The notes under the pieces were generated by a model that was given only the letters and a program-made list of their open reading frames with translations, did not search any database and was not told where the DNA came from. Both the position numbers and the translations under genes were made by a program. Positions 43,985 through 54,930 of a stretch of DNA of 64,000 nt are shown here, piece by piece (the stretch's first letter is position 1; each line of letters starts with the position of its first letter). This DNA is from Hydrangea macrophylla (lineage: Eukaryota > Streptophyta > Magnoliopsida > Cornales > Hydrangeaceae). The stretch is from assembly GCA_033977485.1 (NCBI GenBank), contig CM066991.1, positions 51,314,850-51,378,849 on the forward strand, given 5' to 3'.

Positions 43985-45280
43985 CCATTATTGCCTATCA
44001 TTTATGATGAACTTGGCTAGATGGCCATGCTCGATGAGCTTTTCTAAAGCAATTTTGAGTTTAAAACAATCCTCAGGATCATGACCGTGGTCCTTGTGGT
44101 ACTGGCAGTACTTGTCCTGATTCCTTTTCTTAGGCAGACTCTTCAGCTTGGTTGGTTTCTTGAGTAGTTTATGAGTCTCTAAGATATCCATGACTTCTTG
44201 GATAAGCCAAGAAAGTGATGTAATGGCTATCAGGGGCTAATCCCGATTTCCCTTCTGCTGATTCTATCTCTACTTCTTTCCCGGGCTCTTCTCTGAGCCT
44301 TCGTGCTTCCGCTTAGCTTTAGTGGGCTCGTCTTCCACAAATCCTGATCTTTTAGACTTTAAAAACTCCTCGGTATCTATATACTTCACAACCCTCTCTG
44401 AGAGTTTGACCAATGTTGTCAGCCATCTTCTATGAAATGATACAATAACCTTAGATTTCTCAACCCCTGAGCAGAAGGATATGATGGCAACTGTCTCATT
44501 TAGATCGTAGACCTGGAGCTTTTGTTGATTGAACTAGTAAAAAATTTCCTTCAAAGACTCCCCTTTTTGCTGCTTGATAGTCAGAAGCTAAGTGCTAGGC
44601 TGAGTGCTCAAAGTGACCTTCGCATGACCATAACTTGAATTCCGGCCTAGCTTCTTGGCTATTCATCTATTTTTCTAGGTCCTTGATGTGAGCTTCCACG
44701 ATTTCCCGACCGAAATCTGTGTGATAAGTCGAATAAAAGGAAGAAGTTTCCTCCTTAAAGTGTGCTATTTTTTAGGATAGGGCTCCGCTATGACTTCTGA
44801 TGATTGTATGCCTAAGCTTACCTCCTCCCATGGCCGGGTGATCCTAGGCTGATTCCCGAGTCACGCGCTCTTGCCTTTCCACTTTGGCATTGCGTTTATC
44901 ATTGATGATGTTTCTGGCATCCTCTACGTGGCTCGAGATGGCCTAGGCACATCGTCAGGTCTGTATTGGATTCCAACCATGCTCATCGTTCCCGAGTTGC
45001 CCCATAACTTATGAAGACTTTTGTCGAGTTCGGGCACATTATTAGGTCGGTACTGGTGCCCGACCATGCTCGGCACTCCCGAGGTGTACTTCAGTTTGTG
45101 AAGGCTTATTCTATTGGGCCAATAGGGCTTCAATTTGCTACTAGGTTTGACACTGACCCACTAAAAGTTGAGCGAGAGCCGTGGTGATTTGTTCTAGAGT
45201 CATAGGAGCCACCGGCTTTGAGGCTGGTGGATCCCCGTGATCAGTTTGCTGAGCGGCCTTCTTGTTCTTACGTGGAGGCA
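43985..45280 (-). pseudogene. gag: E7 gag, heavily decayed
   Basis: A start-like MPPRKNKKAA lies at 45280. Gag-like segments appear in changing frames with many stops, ending with the one clear domain, a knuckle YCQYHKDHGHDPEDCFKLK in 44191-43988 (CX2HX4HX4C type, as in E2 Gag). This is a Gypsy-type Gag; no protease or pol follows. Confidence 0.7.
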
Positions 45281-45320
45281 TGGTGATCAGTCCAGAAATT
45301 TGTTCCTAGAAAACTGTCAT

Positions 45321-45338
45321 TTCCCACAAACGGCGCCA
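45321..45338 (-). other. E7 primer binding site
   Basis: Minus-strand TGGCGCCGTTTGTGGGAA, six bases from the presumed LTR end at 45345. It is a variant of the TGGCGCCG class of Gypsy PBS. Confidence 0.75.
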
Positions 45339-45344
45339 AACTAA

Positions 45345-45908
45345 TGATCCAAATTTTTGGTACAACGTAAAAAAAAAAGAAAACATGAAGGGGTTTGTAT
45401 ATGGTTCGGCCCTATTAATAAAGAGACCTACGTCTACGGGTGTGTTTGAACATGTTCACTATATTATGAAATAGCTGGTGACCTTTGGTGAACCAACAAC
45501 AGTCTGATACTACCAGAGGTCAGCCGAGTGGGTTACACGAGATTACCGTGAGTATTATGCAGAAGATCACTGATTGTCCCCCTCTAGGGGGTTAGGGTCT
45601 CTTTTACATATACAAAAGACCTCCTCATACAAGGAACTGTATCGATAAGGCAATACAATAAGATTAATTTTTTATTAACACAAATCGTGCGAGTATCCTA
45701 ATCAAATTATAAAACTATCTTTACATTCTATTAGTCTTTGGGCTGACATAGGAAACTATCTGGAGGATTCCAAATTCAGTCCTAGGGCCTGGTTGAGTTG
45801 TGTCTGGGATGGGTCATACCTGGGCGATTATCCCGATCCATAGGCTGGGACTCGTAGGTACCGGCATACCGGTCAAGAACTCTTCTAGTGCTCCTTGACA
45901 TGTCTACA
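45345..45908 (-). repeat. E7 5' LTR, about 560 bp
   Basis: It lies between the PBS side (45345) and a TGTAGACATGTC start on the minus strand at 45908 (45900 is an alternative). It appears to be inserted into the E8 protease region. No matching 3' LTR is seen to the left, so boundaries rest on the PBS and TG/CA ends only. Confidence 0.55.
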
Positions 45909-45954
45909 AATCTTTCTTCTCCTTGGACGAATATTTTTGTATGTATCACCCAAC

Positions 45955-47295
45955 TTAACAGTCACTCCCAATGGTGAATAGCATTAAGTGTCAGATCAAG
46001 TGCTTGGGCTTCTAAACCCAACTGGCACATAATCTTAATGGCAACAAAAGATCGTACAGCACCAGCATCAAATAAAGCTTTAATGTAACTGTGGAAAAGT
46101 ACAAGCGTACCTTCTAGATTCTATTACTTGTTGACATTAAAAACCTACTTCCTCAAGGATAATGGTATTCACCCAAGTCTGATCTAGGGTCCTTGAATTC
46201 CTTGAACTGGTGCCTTATAGTATCCTCCATGAGGTGCACAGCAGTCCTTGCTCATATGGCCTAGCCTATTGCAATCATTACAGGTAAGGTCTGTCCATTG
46301 GCAAACTCTAGGGCCTGTGCAAAACTTCGTAATGTGTCCAGGGACTCCACAGTTAAAACATCCTCCATTGTTCAATTGCGGGGTAACAAACAGTGCCCGA
46401 GGTTGGGGTCCTCATTGTTGACATTGTTGTGGTTGAGGGTAAGCAGTTTGAGGTTTCCTGGTTCCGTTCCAGGTGCACTTATTATTCTAGGAGCTACCCT
46501 GAGGTTTCTAACCTAGGTTATTCCTTGGTGGTGCGACAACTTTGAAAATTTCTTAGTGGCGATGGTCGGTTCACTTCTTTTCATTGCACTGGATATGAAT
46601 CCTTCTATAGGCTCACAGTGAATCTCAGCAATCCTTCAAACAATTGGTAAAGATGACCAATTGTCATGTAGCGTAGGTGGGGATTCAGTCCTTGGTGAAA
46701 TCTCTTCACCTTTTTCTAAGGTGTGTCAATTATGTGTGGAGCAAATCTCAATAGTCGCTCGAACTGAGTGGTATATTCTGACAGTCCAACCTCCTGATAC
46801 TAGGTTCAGAAATATTTTTTTCAGTTGGTCTTTCTCATCCTCGAGAAAATGCTTTTCCAGGAATCCACCTTTGAATGTCTCCCAAGGCATAACCCTTGCA
46901 GCATGTATTCCAACGGTCACCTACTTGGCCTCCCACTAGTCAATGGTGGTGTATGTCAATTGAAATGTAGCCAGACAATGTTTATCTTGTTCATTACTGT
47001 CTAGAGCTTCAAAGATAAGCTCCATCTCACGTAGCCATTGTTCTGCCCGCCATGGCTCCATTAATCCATTCATCTTCTCTGGGAGTAATCCACTGAAATG
47101 TTGTAGCAGCTTATCTCTAGTTTGTCTCGGTGGAGGTGGTGCGATAAGGTGCTGGATAGGCCGTTTATGGGTACCATGGTTCTATGTGTCTCCAACATGC
47201 TCCATCCTTTGCATGAAAGCCTCAAAAATGCCCGTTGGGTCCATACCCTCTAGAATAGGAGCTCCTAATCATACTTGATTCCTCGGTCTAACCAT
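45955..47295 (-). pseudogene. gag: E8 gag and protease start, decayed
   Basis: From ATG 47295 the pieces MDPTGIFEAFMQRMEHVG, EPWRAEQWLREMELIFEAL and VMPWETFKGGFLEKHFLEDE parallel E1 Gag residue for residue. Two knuckles follow in 46375-46184 ([14 protein letters not shown] and CNDCNRLGHMSKDC). The protease strand LFDAGAVRSFVAIK near 46090-46040 has DAG where DTG is usual. Several stops and frameshifts make it inactive. Confidence 0.8.
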
Positions 47296-48261
47296 AATGG
47301 TCTTGTACATAGTGTACCTTCAAAGACCTACCAATTAGCTGACAGTCTTCGCAAAGAAACAATAATCAAGATAAAATAATAAACGGGATGAACTATTAGT
47401 TATACTCATAATCACATAACAAAATTAAGCTCATATCATGACATCTCCAAAAAGATGATACTTATATATATATATATCCATCAAAAGATGTACCGCAGAG
47501 TACTCACTAGTCAAGCTATGTACCACATGGGACATAAGACAATATAGCGCAAGAGTCAACTATTTACAATACCACTACCTGTGGCTGCTCACTATACAAA
47601 AGAGTTATAGTCAAATAGCTATCCTTGGGTGGACAACATAGCCTCCATATATATCCTAGAAAATCTAAAGTCATCCACATCGGATCCATACATGGGAGCC
47701 TCATCCTCGAATGAAAATCCTACTCCTCGGGTGGATCGTCCCCCATCAGTGCATCAAGATCTCCTATCTCGATCTCGACATCCTAATCTTCTACTATCAC
47801 CTCATCATCATCCTTACCCTCATCTATAGCATCTATTGCTGGCTGAGCAGCATCAATGGTTGCAATTGCTAATCCCTCAACTAATGCAATAGCCTTTGCT
47901 AGCTCAACCTTTCCTAGAATGAATCCCTCTAGCTATGTAGCCATCCCTGCTACCCATTCTGTTGCCATCTGGGCAGTGGCTGCCATCTGTACTATGGGTC
48001 TTGTAGGTAACTCAAGTACAACTTCTCCCTTAGGATCCTCATCCTAGTATCCTCATTTCTTCTTGGTACTACAACATCCTCTCCAGGTATAACATCTATG
48101 CCTGCTAGATCTGGGTACCTGGGATCCTTCTAAGGCTCATCCTCTTGCTCCTCATCATCATCTACAAGCTCCTCCTCCTTGTCCCCATCCACATCCTCAT
48201 CATCAGGCTCTATGTCCTCAACAGGATTCTCATCCTCCTTGTCATCCTCTACCAGCTCATG
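47296..48261 (-). other. E8 leader, gag-proximal part
   Basis: No confident gene. An acidic frame at 48342-48130 (runs of Asp/Glu such as DDEDVDGDKEEE) enters from the E9 side and may be the tail of a decayed leader ORF begun at 50792. Confidence 0.45.
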
Positions 48262-50372
48262 TGTCACAGCCCGGATCCCATAATAACATAACTGAAACCC
48301 GTGGCACACCATAGATGCTAACCAATTTATTAACGTTCCCAAAATTTAGTTTGAAGAAAACACGCGGAGGAAAATAAAACACATTTTAAAACCAGTTGTC
48401 CAATCGACTGGGTCGGGACCTCAGTCGACTAAGACTGGGGTTAATAGCCCGTCCAGCCGACTGGGTAGTAAGTTTTTAAAAGGTTAATAGCCCATCCAGT
48501 CGACTATGACTAAGGTCCAGTCGACTGGGGCCTCTATTTCTTAGTCGATTGAATGCCTTCGGTCGGCTGAAGCTCAAGCAGAAACAAAAACCATATTTTT
48601 CTTCAGGGGTCCAGTCGACTGAAACATGGCCCAGTCAAATGGTTTTGCCATATTAAAAATAGTAGCTAGCAAGGTACAAGGGTCCAGTCGACTGAACACT
48701 GGACCAGTCGATTGATCCCCTAGCAGTAGCCCATTCTATAGAAATTCAATGTTTAAAAACTTTCTAACTTCAACCAAGGATCAAACACACACTTCCAAAA
48801 GTACTCCAAAGCAATCCTAACTGTATTAAAACATTACCAAGCATAATTACAACATGCTACTAACGGTTACAACATTTTAGATCCATTCTAACATACTAAA
48901 TTAAACATAAGTTAAAACATTCAAATGCTTATTACAACACTCTTATTGTCCAAAACTACAAGATCAACATTCTAGTTGCCTTCTAAGTGAACTCTCACTC
49001 CCCCATGCTCATTTCTCCGATTCCTCTCCAGCATTCACACCTGCAATGGTTATTTAAATAACCATACATATTTTGATTTTTTAAGCTAATGCTTAGTGAA
49101 TAAAATAACAAATACACATGAATGACAAACATGCTTGCATTCACATCTCTACATTTCATACTAGTCGTCGGAGACTCACATGCACGTTCCATACTCCTAA
49201 TCCGTGACTCCTTTCTAATAAGTCCACGCGAAAAGGTAAGACCCACAATTCATTTCTTCAATCGTCCGACCTTAATGCCTATATTGGCTCCACAAGATGG
49301 CTTGGTGACCATGCGCTCCTTTTACCCAAATAAGCAACTCAACATGCTCAAATACATATTACCTTGTTCTCAGTAATCAAAATATTTCACCATGCTATTG
49401 GGCCTACTTATCAATATGATTGCCCAATATGAACTACACAATATATGTCTATAAACTAATACATGCTTTTCATAACAAACATGAATACATGTCAAGAAAT
49501 CATTCTAAAACACATAGTTCAATCACTCACCTCCGATTAATGCTCCTAATGTTCGTTCCAAAGAAAACCCGTGCACAAAGAATGTGCAAAAAATCACCTA
49601 GTATAATTCCTATGGATCAAAAGTCCAAATATCAACTTTTATGAAAAATTCTAGAAAATAACTTTTTGGAAAACTTAGCCAAACAGGCCCTAATAGATAT
49701 CAAAATGAAGCTCTTACCTAATCTAGAAGAAATCAAACAGGCAGAAGGTAGTCATTTGGCGTCAAAAAGCTCTAAGCTCCTAAATCTCCCTTTGGCCTCC
49801 TTCTTGAATTTTAGGTTAAGAGTTTAGAAAAATGTAAAGTCATCTCTATTTATATATAGGCAACACTTTCAAAAATTGTGTTTACCTCCCCATGAGTTTT
49901 CAAAATTCCTAATTAGTCTCTAAACTTTCTACACAGCTAAATCATAGCTTTACAAGCGAAACCTCAAAATTATAAAAGTTTTCGCCTAAGTTCTGTTTGG
50001 TTGTTCAAACGCAAGTTTCTACATGACTTTTCTGAAGTTGCTAATTAGCCTACCAAATTAATAGCGTGTTCATTCGTACTCACTAGGATACTAAAAATAA
50101 CAACAAAAATAAATTCTAAACCAGAAAATAATACAGATAGTGAAATACACAGGTAAACATTTATTTGCAGATAAACATTTAAGGTATTCCACAATGACCG
50201 TTTTATACTTAGAGAGACATTATAATGACGAAATGCTCATCAACACAGTCTCAAAGGGTTCTCTAACGCAGACACCCAAATCGACTCATGAGTCAAAACT
50301 CACTCAAACATGTGTTAAAATGCAAAACACATCACATTATCATGCATGATAATGTAATGAAAAGTAATTACA
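48262..50372 (-). repeat. E9: probable solo LTR inside the E8 leader
   Basis: On the minus strand a TGTAATTAC start (50372) and a GGGCTGTGACA end (48262) bracket about 2.1 kb with a TATA-like TATATATAAATAG (about 49859-49847) and no coding motif. The acidic leader ORF on both sides seems interrupted by it. I find no clean target duplication, so this call is tentative. Confidence 0.45.
48395..48715 (-). repeat. CCAGTCGACTGG palindrome array in E9
   Basis: About ten copies of CAGTCGACTG and one-step variants (TCGATTG, CCGACTG, TCAAATG) lie in 320 bp. The full word is self-complementary. Here the array lies about 1.1 kb downstream of the TATA-like box and close to the LTR end, unlike in E1-E3, E5 and E12. 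Confidence 0.8.
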
Positions 50373-50401
50373 CATATGCGAGTGTTATATTAGGCTCGGT
50401 T

Positions 50402-50792
50402 GGCTCTATCTCTGGCACCGGCACTACTGGTATTGGTGCGGGTGGTGCTACCTGGACTGGTGCAACTACAGATACAGGAAAAGGATCGCGTCTCACTAAG
50501 ATAGCTCAAAGCTCAATGACGTCCATTTCTAGCTTGCTCTGGACCAAGCGAGCCATCTCATGATAAATAGCCTCTCGAGTCCTCGTATAATCATACACCT
50601 CCATACAAATCTTAGTAGGGTGAGTCCGTCTAGTAACATACAGATCTCTCTATACATCTTCCTCTAGATGCTGGTTGGCGTACGGCGTATGCGCTCGTAA
50701 TAAACCTCCAGGTCAGCCGGCTCTATAGTGTCCCCATGAATTATGTGGCCTCCATAGGTATCATCCGAAACCTTGTTGAAGTTTGGATCCAT
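50402..50792 (-). pseudogene. E8 leader ORF of unknown function, broken
   Basis: From ATG 50792 the frame reads MDPNFNKVSDDTYGG and then a tyrosine-rich helix-like stretch before a stop. A shifted frame continues ICMEVYDYTRTREAIYHEMARL and a Pro/Val-rich part toward 50402. I recognise no domain. It lies between PBS and gag, a position where some plant Gypsy elements carry extra ORFs. Confidence 0.4.
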
Positions 50793-50913
50793 GCTAACCT
50801 GCAAGGAAACTATCCAACATCAAAAGGACAAACTTATCTTAATACTCATATCTCAGGGAACTCAAAAGTTCTTTGACCAGATGGTATAGGCCAATTAGTG
50901 AGTGACAGTATCA

Positions 50914-50931
50914 ACCTAGGCTCTGATACCA
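50914..50931 (-). other. E8 primer binding site, initiator Met tRNA type
   Basis: The minus strand begins TGGTATCAGAGCC with a one-base insertion after it, six bases from the LTR end at 50938. Confidence 0.75.
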
Positions 50932-50937
50932 AAAATC

Positions 50938-51251
50938 CAGTCATGCCCTAGAATAGCCAAATAGAGAAAAAAATATTTTCTTTTTGAGTCCATAGGGAAT
51001 GACTGGTGAAATCGCTGAATTGTCCACACCATGCAATTCTAAATAGTAAATGCTAAAGATAACAATTAGATCTTATATAAATATGATAAGGAGTTCTAGA
51101 ACTTATTACATCAAAGTCCATGACATAATCTCAAAGAGTCTAGAGGAAACACATGCCTTACTAGAAAACATTATAGTAAAGTCAGCAACCAACTAGAGCT
51201 ATCAACTAGCATATACACAATTGCCAGTATAATAATCCTCCATGGTACTCC
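50938..51251 (-). repeat. E8 5' LTR, end fragment
   Basis: About 314 bp next to the PBS; the LTR end is degraded (GGCATGACTGG). Continuation upstream is interrupted by E10 at 51252. Confidence 0.6.
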
Positions 51252-52020
51252 TGTCACGCCCCAAAGTACCAAAAATAGGGAAAAATAAATTTCCTTTATG
51301 GGTTCATAGACACGTGACTGGTTGTGAGTGTCACCTGATTGTCCAAACATGCTTATGACAATAATGTGATATGGGAAAGTGACTAAGTTCAGCGGAAGCA
51401 GAAATTTAAAACATCCAAGTCTTATATCAGTAGCATATTACAGGCCAAAAAGATATCCAAAAGATACATATTACAAGACCAGCTAAACTATTACATCACT
51501 AACATAATAATAACAGAACTATAGCAAAAGAAAAGCTCCAAAGTCTTCAGCTGGCAAAACCGTAGCCTTCCTCGTAGTAATCTTCACTAGCATAGTCTTC
51601 AGTAGTAAAGTCAGCATCTTGATAGCAGTCGGCTCTTTCTGGACCTGCAAAAGCTGGACATGGAAGGTCCAGCGGCATGAAAAGCCGTTAGCGGTTAAGC
51701 TAAGTGAGGGTCCCCTTAAGGTTACCACCACTTAAGGTAAGTTATTCTTCATCTCTTCTTATTTCTCGAAACCATATATCGTTCATCATTTCTTATTCTC
51801 GATACTATGCCTTGTTCGTCTTTTCTTATTCTCAAATCCATGTCTTATTTAAACCCAATTATTCCCTTTGAAACTTAACCCAGAACTGAACTGACCAATG
51901 ACATTGACTGCAAGAAGACTTAACTCCAAACGCATTTACTGGACAAGAAAGAACAACACTCAACAATGAATAGTTAACTGTCGCCCAACTGGCACTCAAA
52001 CTGTAGCCCAAATGGCATAA

Positions 52021-52310
52021 GTGTGCGGGACATTAACAATCTCTTGGTCGAACACGTCATGTCGATCCTTAGGTCGCCCGCACGTTACCGAACACGCATG
52101 CCGATCCTCAGAGCAACGGTACGGGAAATTAATAATCACTTGGACGAACACGTCATGCCGATCCTCAGGTCACCCGTACATAACCGAACACGTCATGCCG
52201 ATTCTCAGTCCAAGGGTTCTGAAAAATAATCAACCACTTAATCGAACACGTCACGACGATCCTCAGGTCATCCGCACTTGATCAAATATGTCATGCCGAT
52301 CCTCAGATCA
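52021..52310 (-). repeat. hairpin-like repeats in E10 LTR, constant core GAACACGTCATGCCGATCC
   Basis: Five units of about 55-60 bp share the core. Flanks pair in some: TACCG/CGGTA, AACC/GGTT and CTTGATC/GATCAAG (the last perfect over 7 bp). In other units pairing is weak. The position, about 0.8-1.0 kb from the LTR end, matches that of the E1 hairpin array. Confidence 0.6.
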
Positions 52311-53009
52311 AGGAACTAAACATAACTCACCAATCGACTCCATGGAATAATCGAGAGACCAACTTTACAAGAATTATCCAAACACGACACAAAAGTTCAC
52401 GAATCAACTTTGACCAGTAGACACACGACTAGAAACGAGGCCCAATGTCCCTTATTCACATTAATTCTATTATCGAAGGTTTTATCATTATTTTACGCGT
52501 TCGCACGTTTCGTAGTTTAGTTCATTAGTATCATCCATATATAACCGTTAATATTTCGCTATACGTCCGACATTCCATTTTTCTCTCAATATACTTACGA
52601 TGGAAACTTTCCCGATCACTTATCAACGCAATAATCTTGCCATACAATATACTTATAGTTTGGGTATGAATTTTCAAAGGTCATTAGACTATATTCATAA
52701 CAATAGAAAACATAGCTCGTAGCTCATGGATTTATAACATGAATTTAATACCAATAAACACATAGACGAAACCCTTAACATACTCATCTACGCGATAGCA
52801 CTACCATAGCACAAGATTTTCATAACAACACATGTACCGGAAAACTAGCATCAACAATCAAAACCATGCATAAACAAAACATTATACAAAAAGCTGTACA
52901 ATCTGCCAAGATACATTTTCACTGTGTTGACGGAATTAACATGATTTATTTGGGCATGATAAATTGCTTTGTAGATCAAACTCAAAACTAAAACATTATA
53001 GATAATAGG

Positions 53010-53700
53010 AATATCTTCATGTAAAAAATATCTAGCTTCAATAATATTTTTGAGCTACTCAAAATATTTATTTTACAAGACACTTCTTATATCTCGGACT
53101 ATTCTGTCCCAGATTTATAGTACAGCATTGTACGTGAATTTTACCTATGAAGGAGGGATTTTGAGACTGAGCTATAATAGGGTTATTTGTAGATAAATGA
53201 GTTAGATTTCTTCACAAAAACACCTAGCTTAATTTTCATTTTGGAGCTGCACAAAACAGTCATTTTACTAAACTATGTTCTGCTGAGAGTTTCAGTTTCT
53301 CAGATTTATAACACTGCGTTGTACATGCATTTCACCCATGAAGGACTGATTGCTAGACTGAGCTATAGAAGGGTTATTTGTAGATATATTAGTTAGCTTT
53401 TACCACAAAAACATCTAGCTTAATTCGGAATTTCGAGCTGCACAAAACATTCATTTTCTAAACTATGTTCTGCTGAGAGTTTCAGTTTCTCAGATTTATA
53501 ACACTACGTTGTACATGCATTTCACCCATGAAGGATTGATTTCTAGACTAAGCTATAGAAGTGTTATTTGTAGATATATGAGTTAGAGTTTACCACAAAA
53601 AACCTAGCTTAATTCGGATTTTGGAGCTGCACAAAACATTCATTTTACTAAACTATGTTCTGCTGAGAGTTTCAGTTTCTCAGATTTATGGATTTGTCTT
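53010..53700 (-). repeat. about 190-bp tandem repeat, three and a half units, E10 LTR
   Basis: Units begin near CCTAGCTTAATT and include TGTTCTGCTGAGAGTTTCAG, CATTTCACCCATGAAGG and GGGTTATTTGTAGATA. The first unit is the most diverged. A unit-like segment is present in inverse orientation in E4 (35710-36010). Confidence 0.8.
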
Positions 53701-54637
53701 GCATGTCATGAAAACATCAACACAACAACATTAAACTTCTACTAAACATTAGTACATATTATATGGGTTCTAAATTGAGTTAGATTACTCACAGTTACTC
53801 ACAATTTACTCATAATTTACTCACAATTTACTCACCAAAGCTTGAAATTGAGCTTAGAGGTTGTTTTTGAGCTTGATGAAGTTTAACTTCAACTTCAATG
53901 GTGTCACCTTCTTCTTCTCCTTTTTTTTATCTTTTGGGATTCTCTTGAACTTCTACGACTTTAAATTACTACTCCAAAGTCCCCAAGGTTGTGTGGGTGT
54001 AGAATGTATGGGTGTATGTGTGAGGTTATATGCTATAGAGGGAGATGAGCTCTAGTTTTCTTCCTAACTTCTCTCTTCTATTTTGCCATGAACATGCAAG
54101 TCTCCAAACTTCTTCTCTTAGATTTTAAGTACATTTCATGAGAGTCTAAGAGTGTCTAATGTGTGCATGTGCATGTTATATAGAAATCCTAGGAGCTAGG
54201 TGTCATTTGCATGTATACATGCTATGACATGTGTCCTACAAGTGGACATGTGTCCAAGAGGGTGGCATGTGGTCGCCATACGGCCGGCCATATGGGCCCA
54301 CCTTGGCTTGTGTGCCACTTCCTTGGTTTATGTGTATAAGTTCCTCGATATGCGTGTCAGTCTCGAAGTACGTACAAACTGGTATTATTTCTAATGTCCG
54401 GGTTCGGGTACGGGACTAAGTCAAATCTTATTATGGCCGAGTCGGTACAGTTACTATTGTCTAATATGATAATACTACAACACGTCCATATCGTCACATA
54501 ATTAAAATAATAATATAATATTATAGTCGGTCCAATATAGAAATTTGAAAAATTGATATTATTAATGAAAAGAAAATTACAGGTGTTACATCTTCTACCA
54601 CCTATTAAAGGATTTCGTCCTCGAAATCAGAGCTTAT

Positions 54638-54928
54638 CTAGGTACAAAACAAAGGACATTTCTCTCGCATCTCTAACTCCATTCCCCACGAAGCTTCTCT
54701 TTCACCATGATGATTCCATTGAACTTTCACCAATGGGATCTCCTTGTTCCCCAGCTTCTTGGTTTCTCGACCCAAAATCTTGTTGGGTCTCTCTGTGTAA
54801 GACACGTTATTATTCGCCTCAATGTCCTTGAAGTCGATTACACGTGGCGTCGCGCTCTGATGATACTCCTTCAACATACTGACGTGAAAAACATTGTGAA
54901 TACCTGACAACCTTGGTGGCAACATCAC
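54638..54928 (-). pseudogene. int: E10 integrase C-terminal fragment with chromodomain-like end
   Basis: Residues LPPRLSGIHNVFHVSML and IPLVKVQWNHHGEREASWGME match the end of E1's integrase. The 96-residue frame lacks the catalytic core and is a truncated relic. Confidence 0.85.
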
Positions 54929-54930
54929 TA

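Larger units (their letters stand above)
45909..51251 (-). mobile_element. E8: Gypsy remnant with gag and protease start, cut on both sides
   Basis: The minus strand reads LTR end (51251-50938), iMet-type PBS (50931-50914), a long leader, gag (from 47295), protease start (to about 45960), then the E7 LTR. Gag is related to E1 Gag by eye. E10 interrupts the LTR, and E9 may interrupt the leader. Confidence 0.72.
51252..54590 (-). repeat. E10 3' LTR, 3339 bp
   Basis: On the minus strand it starts TGTAACACCTG (54590) and ends GGGGCGTGACA (51252), the same end type as E1. It has a hairpin-like repeat at 52021-52310 and a 190-bp tandem repeat at 53010-53700. The related LTR E4 lies at 23868-24869 plus 33568-36780. 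Confidence 0.82.
51252..54930 (-). mobile_element. E10: Gypsy chromovirus 3' end (3' LTR plus integrase tail)
   Basis: The 3.3-kb LTR (51252-54590) is preceded on the minus strand by a PPT-like AGGTGGTAGAAGA and the integrase C-terminus. Homology stops near 54930 at the E11 LTR stub, so the rest of E10 was lost or interrupted. It is inserted into the E8 LTR. Confidence 0.78.
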
